From: Vanessa cardui
Lineage: Eukaryota > Arthropoda > Insecta > Lepidoptera > Nymphalidae
NCBI RefSeq assembly: GCF_905220365.1
Contig: NC_061154.1
Location: 8,184,001 to 8,248,000 of the forward strand
Length of the DNA: 64,000 nucleotides
Direction: 5' to 3'
Shown: piece after piece, positions 51,897-63,545 of the stretch
Position numbering within the stretch: the stretch's first letter is position 1
How the letters are laid out: each line of letters starts with the position of its first letter
Made by a program: the position numbers and the translations under genes
Notes under the pieces: generated by a model
Told to the model about the DNA's origin: nothing
Database searches by the model: none
The model's input: the letters and a program-made list of their open reading frames with translations, nothing else

Positions 51897-53233
51897 CGCT
51901 TTTTTCCGCCCACCCCTGAAAGCCCCGTCGCGTAGTGACCGAATTTTGGAACAATCACATCAATATTTATGCAATAAAGATCAATAATGTGTGTTGAAAA
52001 TAATCTTCATTCTACTTCGTTCCGCCATGATAAGAATGACGCGGAGATGATGGCGGCCTATTTAAAAATTAAGACTTTTTAGGAAATAACATATAGTAGT
52101 GACAACCGACCTTTGCATAAAATGTAGTTAAGATTTTTTTTCCTAGGATATATTTACATTCTATAGATATGAGATTAAAACATTATTACAATTGGAAATA
52201 TTTTCTTTCACAATTTTCTTATTTGGGTTACCCTACACGGTAGTTTAGTACCTACATTTAGTTAATTTAATTTATCAAATTGATTGGATTTTTTTTGTAC
52301 TAAAAACTGAATTTTGTAAAGCGATAAGGTAGACAATATTTATTTCATTGAACCTAATTTACTAATAATACGATGTAGTAGTTTTTTTTTATATATCTAA
52401 CATTTTTGTATGAGTATATAACATTTTTAATATACTGACAACACTATCACCTTCATAATCAATAGTTCTGTACTATTTTATTATTTCTTTTAATTCGGTT
52501 GTGACTATGAGTCAATTTTACAGCCAAATATTAGGAAAACCCTCTGCTCAAATGATGATACTTATGTATTTGTTACGTTGTTATTTTTTCTTCATTTGAA
52601 ATGTGTTTCTAAGTATAATAGGCGATAAAGATATTAATAAATTGAAAATATAAAAGAATAATGTATTTAAGCTTAATCAAACGATATGGTATTTACCAAA
52701 TTAACTAATCTTTGATAACAATCACGATCATGGAGAGAAGGCCGGTTGCTAACGGTGTAGGCTAGCTTTAAACAATCAATGTTCTTATTAGCTATATTTT
52801 CTATCTATCCAACGCGCTCAGAGAGGATTTATTTGAATACTTTTTTATTTTTTATCCATCTTAAATTCAATATTATTACATGTTTACATTTGTACACTTG
52901 CCTTAATTTATTGATTTTTTGTTTCTGTTACGCAATATTATACGACTAAATCAAAAACACCAGTCGGGTAACATTTACACAAGACATGTAACGTGACATC
53001 CTCTTTTATAGTTTTGCCTCATATTCTTGTTACAGTGCTTCCGTTGTTGTCTAAATTGTCTTTCAAACACTACTCAGAATAAAGGAGGGAAATATTAAAT
53101 TATTTGTATTTTTATTTGCATAGATTATCCTAACTGTTCATTAGTTTAAGTCATCCACAAAGCGTGTTATATCCTTGTCTTTAAATATTAGTGTTTTTGT
53201 TTTTTTTGCATTGTTTTACACAAGATTTAAATT
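51897..53233. other. Divergent interval between Deaf1 and the CUE-like gene
   Basis: 1.3 kb separates the two start codons, which face away from each other, so promoters for both genes are expected here. A GC-richer patch next to the Deaf1 start (51897-52060) is probably its 5' leader. I could not pick out a TATA box or initiator with confidence. Confidence 0.5.
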
Positions 53234-56200
53234 ATGGAAGAAATACGATCTAAACAAAGGTCTATACAAAACGCTGCTCATCATATTGCATTAGAATGTA
53301 TTCACCCACAGGTATGTTATGTATGTTTTTTTTTAAATTAGTCAAAAAAACTCATTGAAAAATATTTGTATTCATTATAAAAACTAAGTTAATTAAACTA
53401 TATCAATTATTTAAGTTAATGTGCATCGTACTATAATTAAATTTAAATCTTGATAATATAATTCCTACTATTATGTGACAAATATCAAATTAGATTTGTT
53501 CTTTAAATGTGTATGTATATATAAATTTATTACAGACAGAATATCAATCTCAGTGCGATTTGTTTATCTATGTCTGTACCATTGGATTGCACAGTCAGCA
53601 CATGGCTCGCCTTACCATGTTCACCCATATCCCTCCCCCGTACGCCTACAACATGCCTTCCAAGCTCAACAAAGCCCTCAAATGTTTTACCCAAAAGGAC
53701 TCAAGCCTCATATTGTGAGTATCAAACTATGCTTGTATTTTTAATTTAAGGTGTATAATATTTTAGTTGGTCAAATTTTTGTCATAAGTTTGAGTGGTGT
53801 ATTTGTCACTTATCTTGGAAATAATACTGATGTACTCACATATTTATATATACAACAGAAGACAACTACCATTACCTTCTATCTACCTTCGGCATATAAT
53901 TTTTTTTAAACCTTTATTATATGTTATAGGATTCAAGAGCCTTTGCAACACCAAGTGAAAGTCCTATCTTGGGGAGAGCTCTCTGCCTCACACCTCGAGG
54001 AAGTCCCCTGCCGGGCCGAGTTTCTCATCTTAATGAAAAATTCCAAGACTCTCTCACCCTGAATTCTGATACAGATGCTTTAGTAGCTAAAATTAGTGCA
54101 ATGTTTCCAACAGTTAGTGAAACACACATCAAGATTTTATTGAAAAAGTAAGTATGTGAATTATGAACTGATAACAAGCTCATACCCCTAATAATAGTAA
54201 TGGAAAAATATATAAATCACAGCAATTCTTTCAGAAGTACCTAATGTGAACTTTTTTATATACAAAAATCATCTTAATAAGATTAACATATAGTAAGGTA
54301 TATAAAAATAGAACTCTACTGATTTTATCAACTATTTTTTTAGGTATTACAATCGCGAAGCAGTGGTAATCAGTGCTTTACAAGTAGAGAAGCATCCAAT
54401 AACAACACCTGGTCCATTGACCATGTCACCCTCTGCAACACGCTTACAAAAAGGAGCTATGGGTGTTTATTCAGCCTTACAATTGGCTAAAGGAGTTTCG
54501 GGATCCATGCATAGTTCCAATCACTTAACTCCATTGACAGGAACGCCTCACGGTAAGATGTAGATTAATTATCATTAAAATTCTAACACTACCATATATT
54601 CTAATATAACTTCCGAGCAACCTTGTTCAAGGTTCGCCATTGTTATTACGACCGGCATCAGGTGCTTCGAGTTATTACGTTACGGTAAAATCAATGGATG
54701 GTCCAGTGCAGTCAGCACCACGACATCAGTCTCCGAAAATGAAATTAAAGTAAGTGTTTAATAAAAAAATTGATTCCATGTTCTGGTTTACATATTTTTT
54801 TTTTTTCGCACTTACAGGTACTTGAAAAGTGTCTTTCCTAAGGCTGAAGAAACCTTAATCCTCGATGTCTTAGCCAATAAAGATAACAATGTGCAAAAGG
54901 CGAGTGAAGAACTTATTACTATGGGATTTACGAAGAAGGAAACTTTAATTAATCAACAAAAGAAGAAAGAGAAGGAGACACCACCCCCTCCAAAAAAAGT
55001 AGTCATTATGAAAACTTTAGACGAAAAGAATGAATGTAAGAGAATAATATTATTTTTGGATTAATTTAGCCCTACTATTATTATAAATGCGATTGTAATC
55101 TGTCTATCACTTATTAATCGTTACACCAACTACTGAACCGATTTTGATCAAATTTAATATGATGTAAGCGACTGTAACTCTGGAGAATGTAAAATAGGGG
55201 ATCAAGTTAATGAGTTGATAAAATTGTCATTGTACCAGTTTTTTCCTCACTTGTACATTGACAATTTTAACAAGCATTAAATTAAATTTTCATGTTTAAT
55301 ATACGAAATATAAATGATCTCTAAATGACATATGTCTAGATGACTAACAATAAATTATTATGTATATTATTAATGCAATTCTTTTTGAATTATGATTACA
55401 GTGAAACAAAAACTGCAGAAGAGGTATGACAAAGTAGCAGAAAGAGTTGTATCTATAGCACTAGAGAGTGTAGACTTCAATGAGGAGCGAGCTGAGCAAA
55501 TTTTAAATGCTGTTGTTCAAGAGGAAGACACGCCTAAGACGACAAGACCTGTTGAATTAAAGGACATGAGGCGGCCTGATATTGTGGATATGAAAAAAGG
55601 GTAAGATAATATATTGTTCGGTGTGATATTCTACCAATATAGTTATTAGAAACAGAAACCATCACCGATTAACAAATTACTAATTGAACCCACACTAAGC
55701 GTAAGCTTAATTTTGAAAACAAGATTTTTTGGAATTGGAATGCATTTATATTTATACACATTGATTAAAATAAAAAATAACTTAAGAAAATGTTTTTTCC
55801 ATGTATAACAAATAATACCTATTATGCATGGAACTTTTCTGCAAAATATTAATCGATTTTACATATTAATAATACATACATATTACACCACACTGGCATT
55901 TACATCACTCGCACATAATTATATTTATAATGTATTTGATAATTTTACTTTTTTATACACAATTTAAATTACACTAACTTGAATATACTTTAGCATATAA
56001 GGAATCGCTGACCTGCAAAATTAATCACCTATTTAAAGAATTTCTTCTTAAATTTACCGCTATGCATAAATTTACTTCTTTTAATTACAATAATTAAATA
56101 TGACATAACATAATTATAATTAAAAGGTCATATCTTTACAATAAACGATGGCTTTTTTTTTGGTGATATTTTATTTTGTATATACATATACCCAAAAATA

Positions 56201-59200
56201 TATATAAGTTCATAAATGGGTTATAGTTTTGTAGGTGAGTGTATTATATACAAACTGTAAACATATAACATAGCCTGCATCGTAATCTAAAGCTATTCGA
56301 CCCCTCTGCTTTTTAGCTTCTCATGTTATAAGAGCAGCATAATTATTCGAAATTATGTGTAATATTTTATAACTTTAAATTAATTGTTAAAATATTTTTT
56401 ATTTTAAAAATATTTGTGCAGCTCTTCTGTTATTATGTTATACGGTGAGATTGGTTGTTGAATTACTTTTTATTATTGAATACTTTTATGAAATATGTCT
56501 GCTGAAAGTCAGAGCTACGTCCCCCATACTCAATCTTGTAGATTTTTTGCAGCAAATCTTAAATATTATTTTCACCTACCAATTCTAAAATAACATAGTA
56601 AATAAATACCTGTAATATTGGCAGAAAAATATTTTTTTAAAGCTAATGTGCCATAAAGTACTATGTACATTAATGATAACCACCCATGTATCATAGGCTA
56701 CAGTAAGAAAACAGTTCCCCTTTAGAACTATGTTTATATTAATTATCCTAAAAAGTTGTCAGTAATATAAAAGACAACGAATTTATATGCATTGTGTATT
56801 GGGGGTAAACTCGTACCGATCGAATATCCTATTTATTCGGGCACCTTTTTATTGATTTAGTTTTCCGTGGAACAGCCTTTTGCTTACTGAAGAAACAATA
56901 TATAAAAAGTGATCGCAACATTCGGAAATTCGATGGGTACAATCTTACCCCATTGTTGATATTGCTCCAACTTACCCTAATCGCACAGAGAAATTTGGGG
57001 GGAGGGGGGGAATCTTAGGGACTTTCACAGATAATAATTAATCAAAGCCTTTAATCATTATAATTTTCTATCTCTCATTGTCATGACCAATCTCATTCCA
57101 CCAACATCACTCATACTCACCCGACCATTCCGCGTCAGCGCGTGCGTCAGCCCGGTGGAGCCGTCGAGGCCGACCGCCGCGCCCGTCGTGCGCCGTCTCA
57201 AGACGTGGACCGAGCATTTAAAGTACGTGCGTGCATGGTTACACTCGACACGAGTTTGTTTTTGCTTGTTTTTGAAACGAAGATTATACAGGACCGGATT
57301 TAAAAGTCTGGAGGCCCTGGGGCAACAAAGATGTTGAGGCCCTAGTGCAAATGTATTGTCAATAATACATTTTGTATCAATTACTTTTAATGATGTTCTA
57401 GTAAACAGATATGTCATTAACGCGCAAAAAATGAAGACTAGCAAACGACTAAAGGCAAACGTCCTAATTGGGACGTTTGCCTTTAGTCGTTTTCATCATA
57501 ATTATGCCAGTAATACGTTATAATACATCATAATTATGTGGTAATACGTTTTTGTGTAATTAAAACATCTAGTTATCCCTTTTACTTATTGTTTCTATCA
57601 AGCTATCCTTTTTACTTGTAAAGAAATGTAAAATAAACGGTCCCCGGCGCGGTACACTTTTTTCTGTTGTTTAATATGGGTATAACATACCTGTTTATTG
57701 GAATATCATTGGTTACTTTGAAAACAATAACCAGTACTATTTTTATAATTTGACTGTAGACATTTAAATTCTTAACTCATCGGAATCTATTATCCCTATG
57801 GTCTCTTCCTTAAGGTTGCCCTAGGGCATATACCCACCCCTAAATCCGGCCCTGAGATTATAGGTAATATATCTGTTGTGTTCATGTTGTGTTCGTGTTA
57901 AATATTTCGAAGTACCCCACATAAAACGGAACGGAGTACTTTAGTATCGTAGAGAAGCAACACCTTCTTTCAATAATCTCTATAGTTGTCTGTTCGCTTA
58001 TACTTATTGAGACTTTTTTTCGGAATGGGTTATAAGTATTTTGACAAATAAAATAGCTTGATGTTTTTATATTTCAATAAATATTTTGACTTGGAATTAG
58101 TCCAAAAAATGAGAATTATAATGATTTAATTCCACATGGTGGTAAGTTGTGTCCTGTGATTTAACATTAAGACTTACATCGGGATGTTAAAGAGGTTAAC
58201 AGGATGTTAAACGGCAATCCTACATACGTTACGTAGTGCATATGTGTGGAAGTTTATAGATAGAGTTACGCCTCGTAAATATCTAACTTCTTTCTCTGCA
58301 TCCTATTGTTTGCATGGAATATTTACGTGTTCAATACTTTTGGTAAACTCTTACGTAGTACGAATAGTTCATTAAGGTCTTTCGTTTTTTTTTTGCTGGA
58401 ATAACGCGTAACGCGCTTTTCCCTCGTGGAATTTGGGGGTATGTGCGACTTGCCGGTGTCCAAAATGAATACAGGACCGGAATACCCATTAAAAATTCAG
58501 CCGTACCCTTTTCGTCGTTTCAGCGGGCGCCACGGGATCGCTTTAGCATGCTACCGGGCGCCCAGACGGTCGCTCCGCTTATGCGGGATTCCAAATTCTG
58601 GGGGGACTCCCGGGGAACTGAGAACCCCCCTAGAGAGTTCAATAAGGTCTATGATAATAAAGACGTATGATATTAATACAACCATTTTTATTTAAGAAAC
58701 TGGTTAAAGCCTAATTTTCAAATTATAGATGATTGTAACGAGTTATAAATTTTTGTTTAAAATTGTTGTTATATGTGTGATTATATAATTTCTTTCTATA
58801 CTCTTTTCCATTTTGAAAATCGAAGATTCTATCTTTTTATTTAGAACCGCAGTTGTTCGAAATATTAACGTAAAATAAATTTATGGCTGTAAGTAAATTT
58901 ATTAGAAATTTCTATGGAATTGGGTAGAGAAATGTGCATGATTTATTAAACTATTAAAACGATTTCGCTTTAAAATGTTTGATTTAATTAACATAAGATT
59001 TTCTCTTTAATAATGCATTATCATTGAAGTTGTTGTGTTGTATGGCAAAATCTTAAATTGTTTACAAGAAAAATCGTCGTATGTACAATTTTACAAAAGT
59101 TTAGATCGATGACGGGAATACATATCAGAGGTTTGCATATTAGTAGCTAAGTTGGAGATAACTCTTGGGGCTTTGAATCAGCCATACTCGACCTTTCTTT

Positions 59201-62200
59201 GGGATATAATATGCGGAATCCGCACGTTTTTAAATAAAAAATCAGTACGTTGACTGCGGTTGGGCCAGCTGAAATTAATCTTATGAAAGTGAAAAATATG
59301 AATCGTCTCTTAGAACTATCGCGCACTGGTAACTTTTGTCACGGCGACTGTTTCGTCACTCTTGTCGAGTCCATGAATATGTATGGAGGTGCGCGCACAC
59401 TACGACGTGACATTTGCGTCTGCATCGGTACATATTCACGGACTTGACAAGTGACGAAACAGTCACCATGACAAAAGTTACCAGTGCGCGCTAGTTCTTA
59501 CATCGTTCACGTCAAATCAACGTTAGTGACGTATGGGTGATATGAGGAATGATTAATATTTTTATGAACCGCATTTTTCTGTCTGTATGTTCGCGATAAA
59601 CTTCGAAACGACTGAACGGATTTTTTTGCAGTTTCACTAACAGAGGGCTTCATGAGGAAAGTTTAGGTATATAATTTATTAAGGTTTTTATGTAAGTAAT
59701 TTAATATAGAACTACAATTATTAAACATGTCTGAAAAAGGCAACAAAAATATAAAATGACATTACGGCCACCCGTGCGAAGCCGGGACGGGTCACAGTTA
59801 TTAATAATTCTATAACACATAAGTACTTATGTCCTCTTTAATAAAAAACAAAATTCCAATCAGTTTCGTCGTTCAAAACGTTATTATCTCTGAAATTCAT
59901 TGTGAATGTCATAGATTAATCAAGCTCTCTACAAATTATATCGCGTTATTCTTCTGTAAAATGTTGTTTTCTTTTCTCTTGTGGTTGTAGTAGACTATAA
60001 GTGAATAAATAGTTGAATAAAAAACATATTTTAGTGTCGTGCTAACACATGTTTTAGTTCTAGTTAGTCCTAGTTGATGTTTGAATTTGTTTGGATACAT
60101 TAATTTTGTATTAGACCTCTCCTTAGTAGAGTATCTCCGTATTAGATCTCATTAATTTTGTCCTAGATCTGATTTGACAGTACCTGTATTCTGTATTAGC
60201 AATTTAACAGTTGACAATACCTAGACCCCAATATGAATATCCAGTACCTTCTATCCTTTATAGAAGTAGCCGTACAGTATACATTAACGTGCAAGCAATT
60301 AACCAAATAAAACTAGAACACTATGTATATAAATCCTATAGAACGAAAATAATTGATTAATTCTCACAGTGTTATTTATTAAGCTATTAACACATTAAAT
60401 ACGATATATATAACTAGTCTTTTGTCTTGCACTATTAGAAAGTAGAAAAATAAACATCACTAGCAATGGTCAGTCACCACATTCATTATCATTGTTTTTA
60501 TTAGCAGTGTTAATATAATTTATTTCCTAATATTCCTATGTATATATCGTGTAATTGTATTTTTGTTTATATAGAATATTGATGTATAGATTTTCTTATG
60601 TAAAGATCTATATGTGAGTTTGTTTTGGTTGACGTTTGTTAATTTGTTGGTTTGATAGTATTAATAATCCTGCTAATGTTGCAGGCCTATTTTGAAATCA
60701 AGCACCAATGTCGAGTCAAAGCATAAGTCTCAATATACAGTAGAAACCAGCGGACCTAATGCATCTCTTCGGCAAGGTCCAAAAGACAGCCTACTCTTGT
60801 AAGTATTTGTCTAAACCTATTATTATATGTTCTAAAGCGAGTTTATTTATTAGTTTCGCTTTCGTGTCTTAGCTGCTCGAACTATTATTAAATTTAGCAT
60901 ACGTTATCTGGGGTGTCGAAATAGACAAAGGGTACCTAACACCAGCATGCAATATTACCAGTACCAAGTCATAGACGGAACTAATAATTACAATGTGTAT
61001 AAATGTGTGTGTGTGGGGGGGCGCATTTTTAATATTTATTACAATGTACACTGCGCTCAATTTAAAGGTATACAACCTTATCATGATTTTCAGTTCATAT
61101 TATTCTAACAGCCCGTCTTTAGGCGGGTAACACTGAAAACAAGTCTCATGGACTTTTTTAAGAATGGTCTGTGAAAAACAAGTTCTTCAACCATACGTAT
61201 TTTTCATTACGATTTTCGGTATATATTCATGAATCAAAGCTGTTTAACGTGATTTTCATCGCTATGATACTTCGGTAGATTCTACAATTAATATTTGATT
61301 TATTAATAAACAAAAAGAGTTTGTACAGATAACTGAAAAATAACTATTACTTTATAAACTTTTCTTTTTAATTGTAGCGAATTTATTTTTAATTAACTTT
61401 ATGATTTCGTTTAATGCACCTTTTTAAAAGCCTTCAATAAATCTATCTACTTCTCTATATTCTATATATTTATATAATGCCCAATATTTAAAAGCAAATG
61501 ACAGTTGATCACGTATAAAAAATAGACATTTTCAAATTGATTTCGTAAAATAGGGAGGACTATATGACATGGAACGGTCCTAATCCGGAACTTCGTTGTG
61601 GACCGATCGTAAAAGCAGATGGACCAGAACAGAAAGAGAAAACGTTTTCCCTTGCTCGCGGCTCCTTAGGTCTCGCCAGGGGGCCTGCAGGCTTGGCTAA
61701 AGGATCAATATATCAGAAAGTTAACAAGAAGTCAGCTAAAATGTAAGTAATATTAATTTATTTATGTCACATCACCACTTCATTTGATACATATACGAAA
61801 AGATCATCATTGTCGAAATCATACCCAATAGTTTAGTTAAAACTTTTATATTCACAGACCGATGAATTATATACCTTACTTACCTTGCTTAGGTTCTTGG
61901 ATTAGATAATATTTTTTAACCAAAATAAAACTTCTTAAATGTGTTAAATTATTTCAAGGAGTGGATAGTTCATGCTCAAGTAGGTTGACATAATTTTTTT
62001 CACATAAATGTTTGAAAAATAGTTATTTAGTAGATATTTACCCTTACGAAGGATAAGATCTCCTTAGTTAAATTACTGGTGTTTTAAAAAAAATCAGTTT
62101 TTAAAAAGTATAAGCTAATTTCGATTTTTTTTGCTATCTGTACTCGTAGTCATTTCACGCACACTAAAACATTTGTACGTAGTTAGCGTCATTTGCTCAC

Positions 62201-62693
62201 CCATACTAATGCACGCCTAGATTCACTTAAAGAGGGCGCGCTTTCATTAGCGATTAGATCTAACAGTTTTTGATCAATATTAATTGTAAGTACTATGAGA
62301 TATACGTATTAATTTCTTTAACATATTACATAAAGGTTATTCGTGTCGTGGACATTATTTTTATGACTGACTGACAAACAGACATTATACTAACGATAAT
62401 TTCGCTTGAAACTTATAACTAATCTAATAATGTGTCAAATGGACGCTAGTAGAACCATTGACGAAGACAAAGTGCAACCACGATTAAAAAAATTAGATAT
62501 ATACATATGTTTATTATATAAAAATACTTGCCGTTTTTCTTGCCGATCTTGCGAGCCTTATAACTATAATATATATTCTTAATAATTATTATAAAACGCT
62601 CGATTTATTAATAATTGAAAAACGCCTGTTCTATACGATTTTTGTATTATTGAAACATAAAATTATAAAAAATCTTTTCTCAGAGTCGTGTAA
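53234..62693 (+). CDS. Uncharacterised protein with three CUE/UBA-like modules, 11 exons
   Basis: Exons: 53234-53311, 53595-53714, 53930-54147, 54344-54552, 54632-54749, 54818-55035, 55402-55600, 57151-57222, 60685-60798, 61554-61742, 62684-62693. Phases agree (1,545 nt, 514 residues). A Pro/Ser/Gln-rich N-terminus (ALCLTPRGSPLPGR) is followed by three helical modules like ubiquitin-binding CUE domains: VAKISAMFPTVSETHIKILL, LKSVFPKAEETLILDVLANK and VVSIALESVDFNEERAEQIL. Next comes a basic linker, RRLKTWTEHLK, and a tail with GPNPELRCGPIVKADGPE and ARGPAGLAKGSIY. The last exon is proposed to encode only IVV and stop. Tandem CUE-like folds suggest ubiquitin binding or trafficking, but this is inference. 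Least certain are the second-exon start, exon 8 (a second in-frame acceptor lies 12 bp upstream) and the tiny last exon. I do not recognise the gene by name. Confidence 0.68.
55601..57150 (+). other. Intron 7 of the CUE-like gene
   Basis: 1.55 kb, AT-rich, ending in a short GC-rich stretch just before exon 8. A G-run (GGGGGGAGGGGGGG) lies at about 56996-57010. I see no mobile element with clear ends. Confidence 0.6.
57289..57854. mobile_element. hAT-type non-autonomous element with a perfect 8-bp target duplication
   Basis: Termini are CAGGACCGGATTTA (57289-57302) and TAAATCCGGCCCTG (57841-57854), inverted with one mismatch. Both are flanked by AGATTATA (57281-57288 and 57855-57862), the 8-bp duplication typical of hAT transposons. 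A second MITE is nested at 57388-57711. The element begins 66 bp after the exon 8 donor of the CUE-like gene. Confidence 0.92.
57388..57711. mobile_element. MITE family B, copy 2, nested in the hAT-type element
   Basis: Ends are AATGATGTTCTAGTAAACAG and CTGTTTATTGGAATATCATTG, inverted complements. Flanks are ATTACTTT and GTTACTTT. It shares GGTCCCCGGCGCGG and a 22-bp perfect hairpin (57443-57464 with 57471-57492) with the LanA copy at 36090-36283. Confidence 0.88.
58425..58634 (-). mobile_element. 3' tail fragment of the same R1-like LINE family
   Basis: The reverse complement contains GCTAAAGCGATCCCGTGGCG and the surrounding order seen at 46470-46620. It is a GC-rich island in an AT-rich intron with no coding potential left. 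Confidence 0.75.
59310..59500. mobile_element. Fold-back element with about 70-bp inverted arms
   Basis: The left arm (59310-59383: GCGCACTGGTAACTTTTGTC, GACTGTTTCGTCAC) is complemented by the right arm (59429-59500: GTGACGAAACAGTC, GACAAAAGTTACCAGTGCGC) with a few mismatches, around a 45-bp centre. Confidence 0.9.
59575..59795 (+). mobile_element. Helitron-like fragment
   Basis: Contains CTGTCTGTATGTTCGCGATA and GAACGGATTTTTTTGCAG, and ends with CCCGTGCGAAGCCGGGACGG, a short hairpin sequence related to those at 2590 and 21715. The CTAG end is not preserved. Confidence 0.4.
61743..62683 (+). other. Last intron of the CUE-like gene
   Basis: AT-rich, ending with a good polypyrimidine tract and acceptor (AATCTTTTCTCAG) at 62671-62683. 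I see no mobile element with clear ends. Confidence 0.5.
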
Positions 62694-63113
62694 AGGAACG
62701 GGGAATACTTCGCGAAGAATCAACTTGCCGCCAATATTGAATTTAGTAAGAATATATTTTCGTAAATTAATGTTAGTTCGGTTACTTAAAGTACAAGAAT
62801 CTCATAGTATAACAAGATACTCTTATACAGTTACTCTTTTCTAATCTTAGATGTAAACAAAGTGCAGTATTACACGTAATCTATTTATTTTAATGATGTT
62901 TCATGTTATTTCCAAGTAATTTATTATAGTACATATTTGTATTAAACTTACAGCTTATATTGATTTCGTTATAGTTAAAGTATTTGTTTTTTAAGTGTAA
63001 GTTTTATTTATTAGCAGTATTTTTTTGGTTGTATGTAATTAAGTAGTTTTTAAGTTAAAGTAAGTTTTTGGTCATTTTAAATTGAATTTTTGACATTTAG
63101 AATAAGTAATTTA

Positions 63114-63119
63114 AATAAA
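63114..63119 (+). promoter_or_regulatory. Possible poly(A) signal of the CUE-like gene
   Basis: AATAAA about 420 bp after the proposed stop codon; the sequence between would be the 3' UTR. Confidence 0.4.
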
Positions 63120-63218
63120 CCTCAAGGTCCGGCTTTATACTATCAATGAATCATTTAAAAGAGAAACCAGACAGAAATAATAAATATGCAGTTTTTATCT
63201 TTGGTAATTAATCTATGT

Positions 63219-63454
63219 CACCGTAAGATTACAAAATTCGTTAGATTACAATCTGGCCAGAAATATTGTAATATTGTGAATTGTGAAATATGATTGCAAT
63301 TTAACGTATTATTTTTCGCTATATTGTAATCTATCGAAGTTTAATTGTCAGATTAACAATCTGTCCCGCGTCAAATTGCCACCTATCGAAAGCTCTTCCT
63401 GATGAGTTTAGTCTCGTCAGATTGTAATCTAACAAATTTTGTAATCTTACGGTG
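63219..63454. mobile_element. 236-bp MITE with 37-bp terminal inverted repeats
   Basis: The left end CACCGTAAGATTACAAAATT...ACAATCTG and the right end CAGATTGTAATCTAACAAAT...CTTACGGTG are complements with one mismatch over 37 bp. Flanks ATCTATGT and ATCTATAT look like an 8-bp target duplication. The 'AGATTACAATCT' motif recurs inside. Confidence 0.93.
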
Positions 63455-63545
63455 ATCTATATCGAGTCGCATTATGGCATTCGTCGCCCAAGAATCGTTT
63501 GAAAATCTCACCAAAAGCATTCGCTTGTAAGCTCAGTAATTAAAT

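Noticed and set aside
51580..51987. 135-codon plus-strand frame
   Set aside because: Antisense shadow of Deaf1 exon 1, whose SAND domain and phase-consistent joins define the true strand.
53509..53718. Open frame TEYQSQCDLFIYVCTIG... as exon 2 of the CUE-like gene
   Set aside because: Its phase at the 53714 donor would force a stop early in exon 3. The frame starting at 53595 joins both neighbours cleanly.
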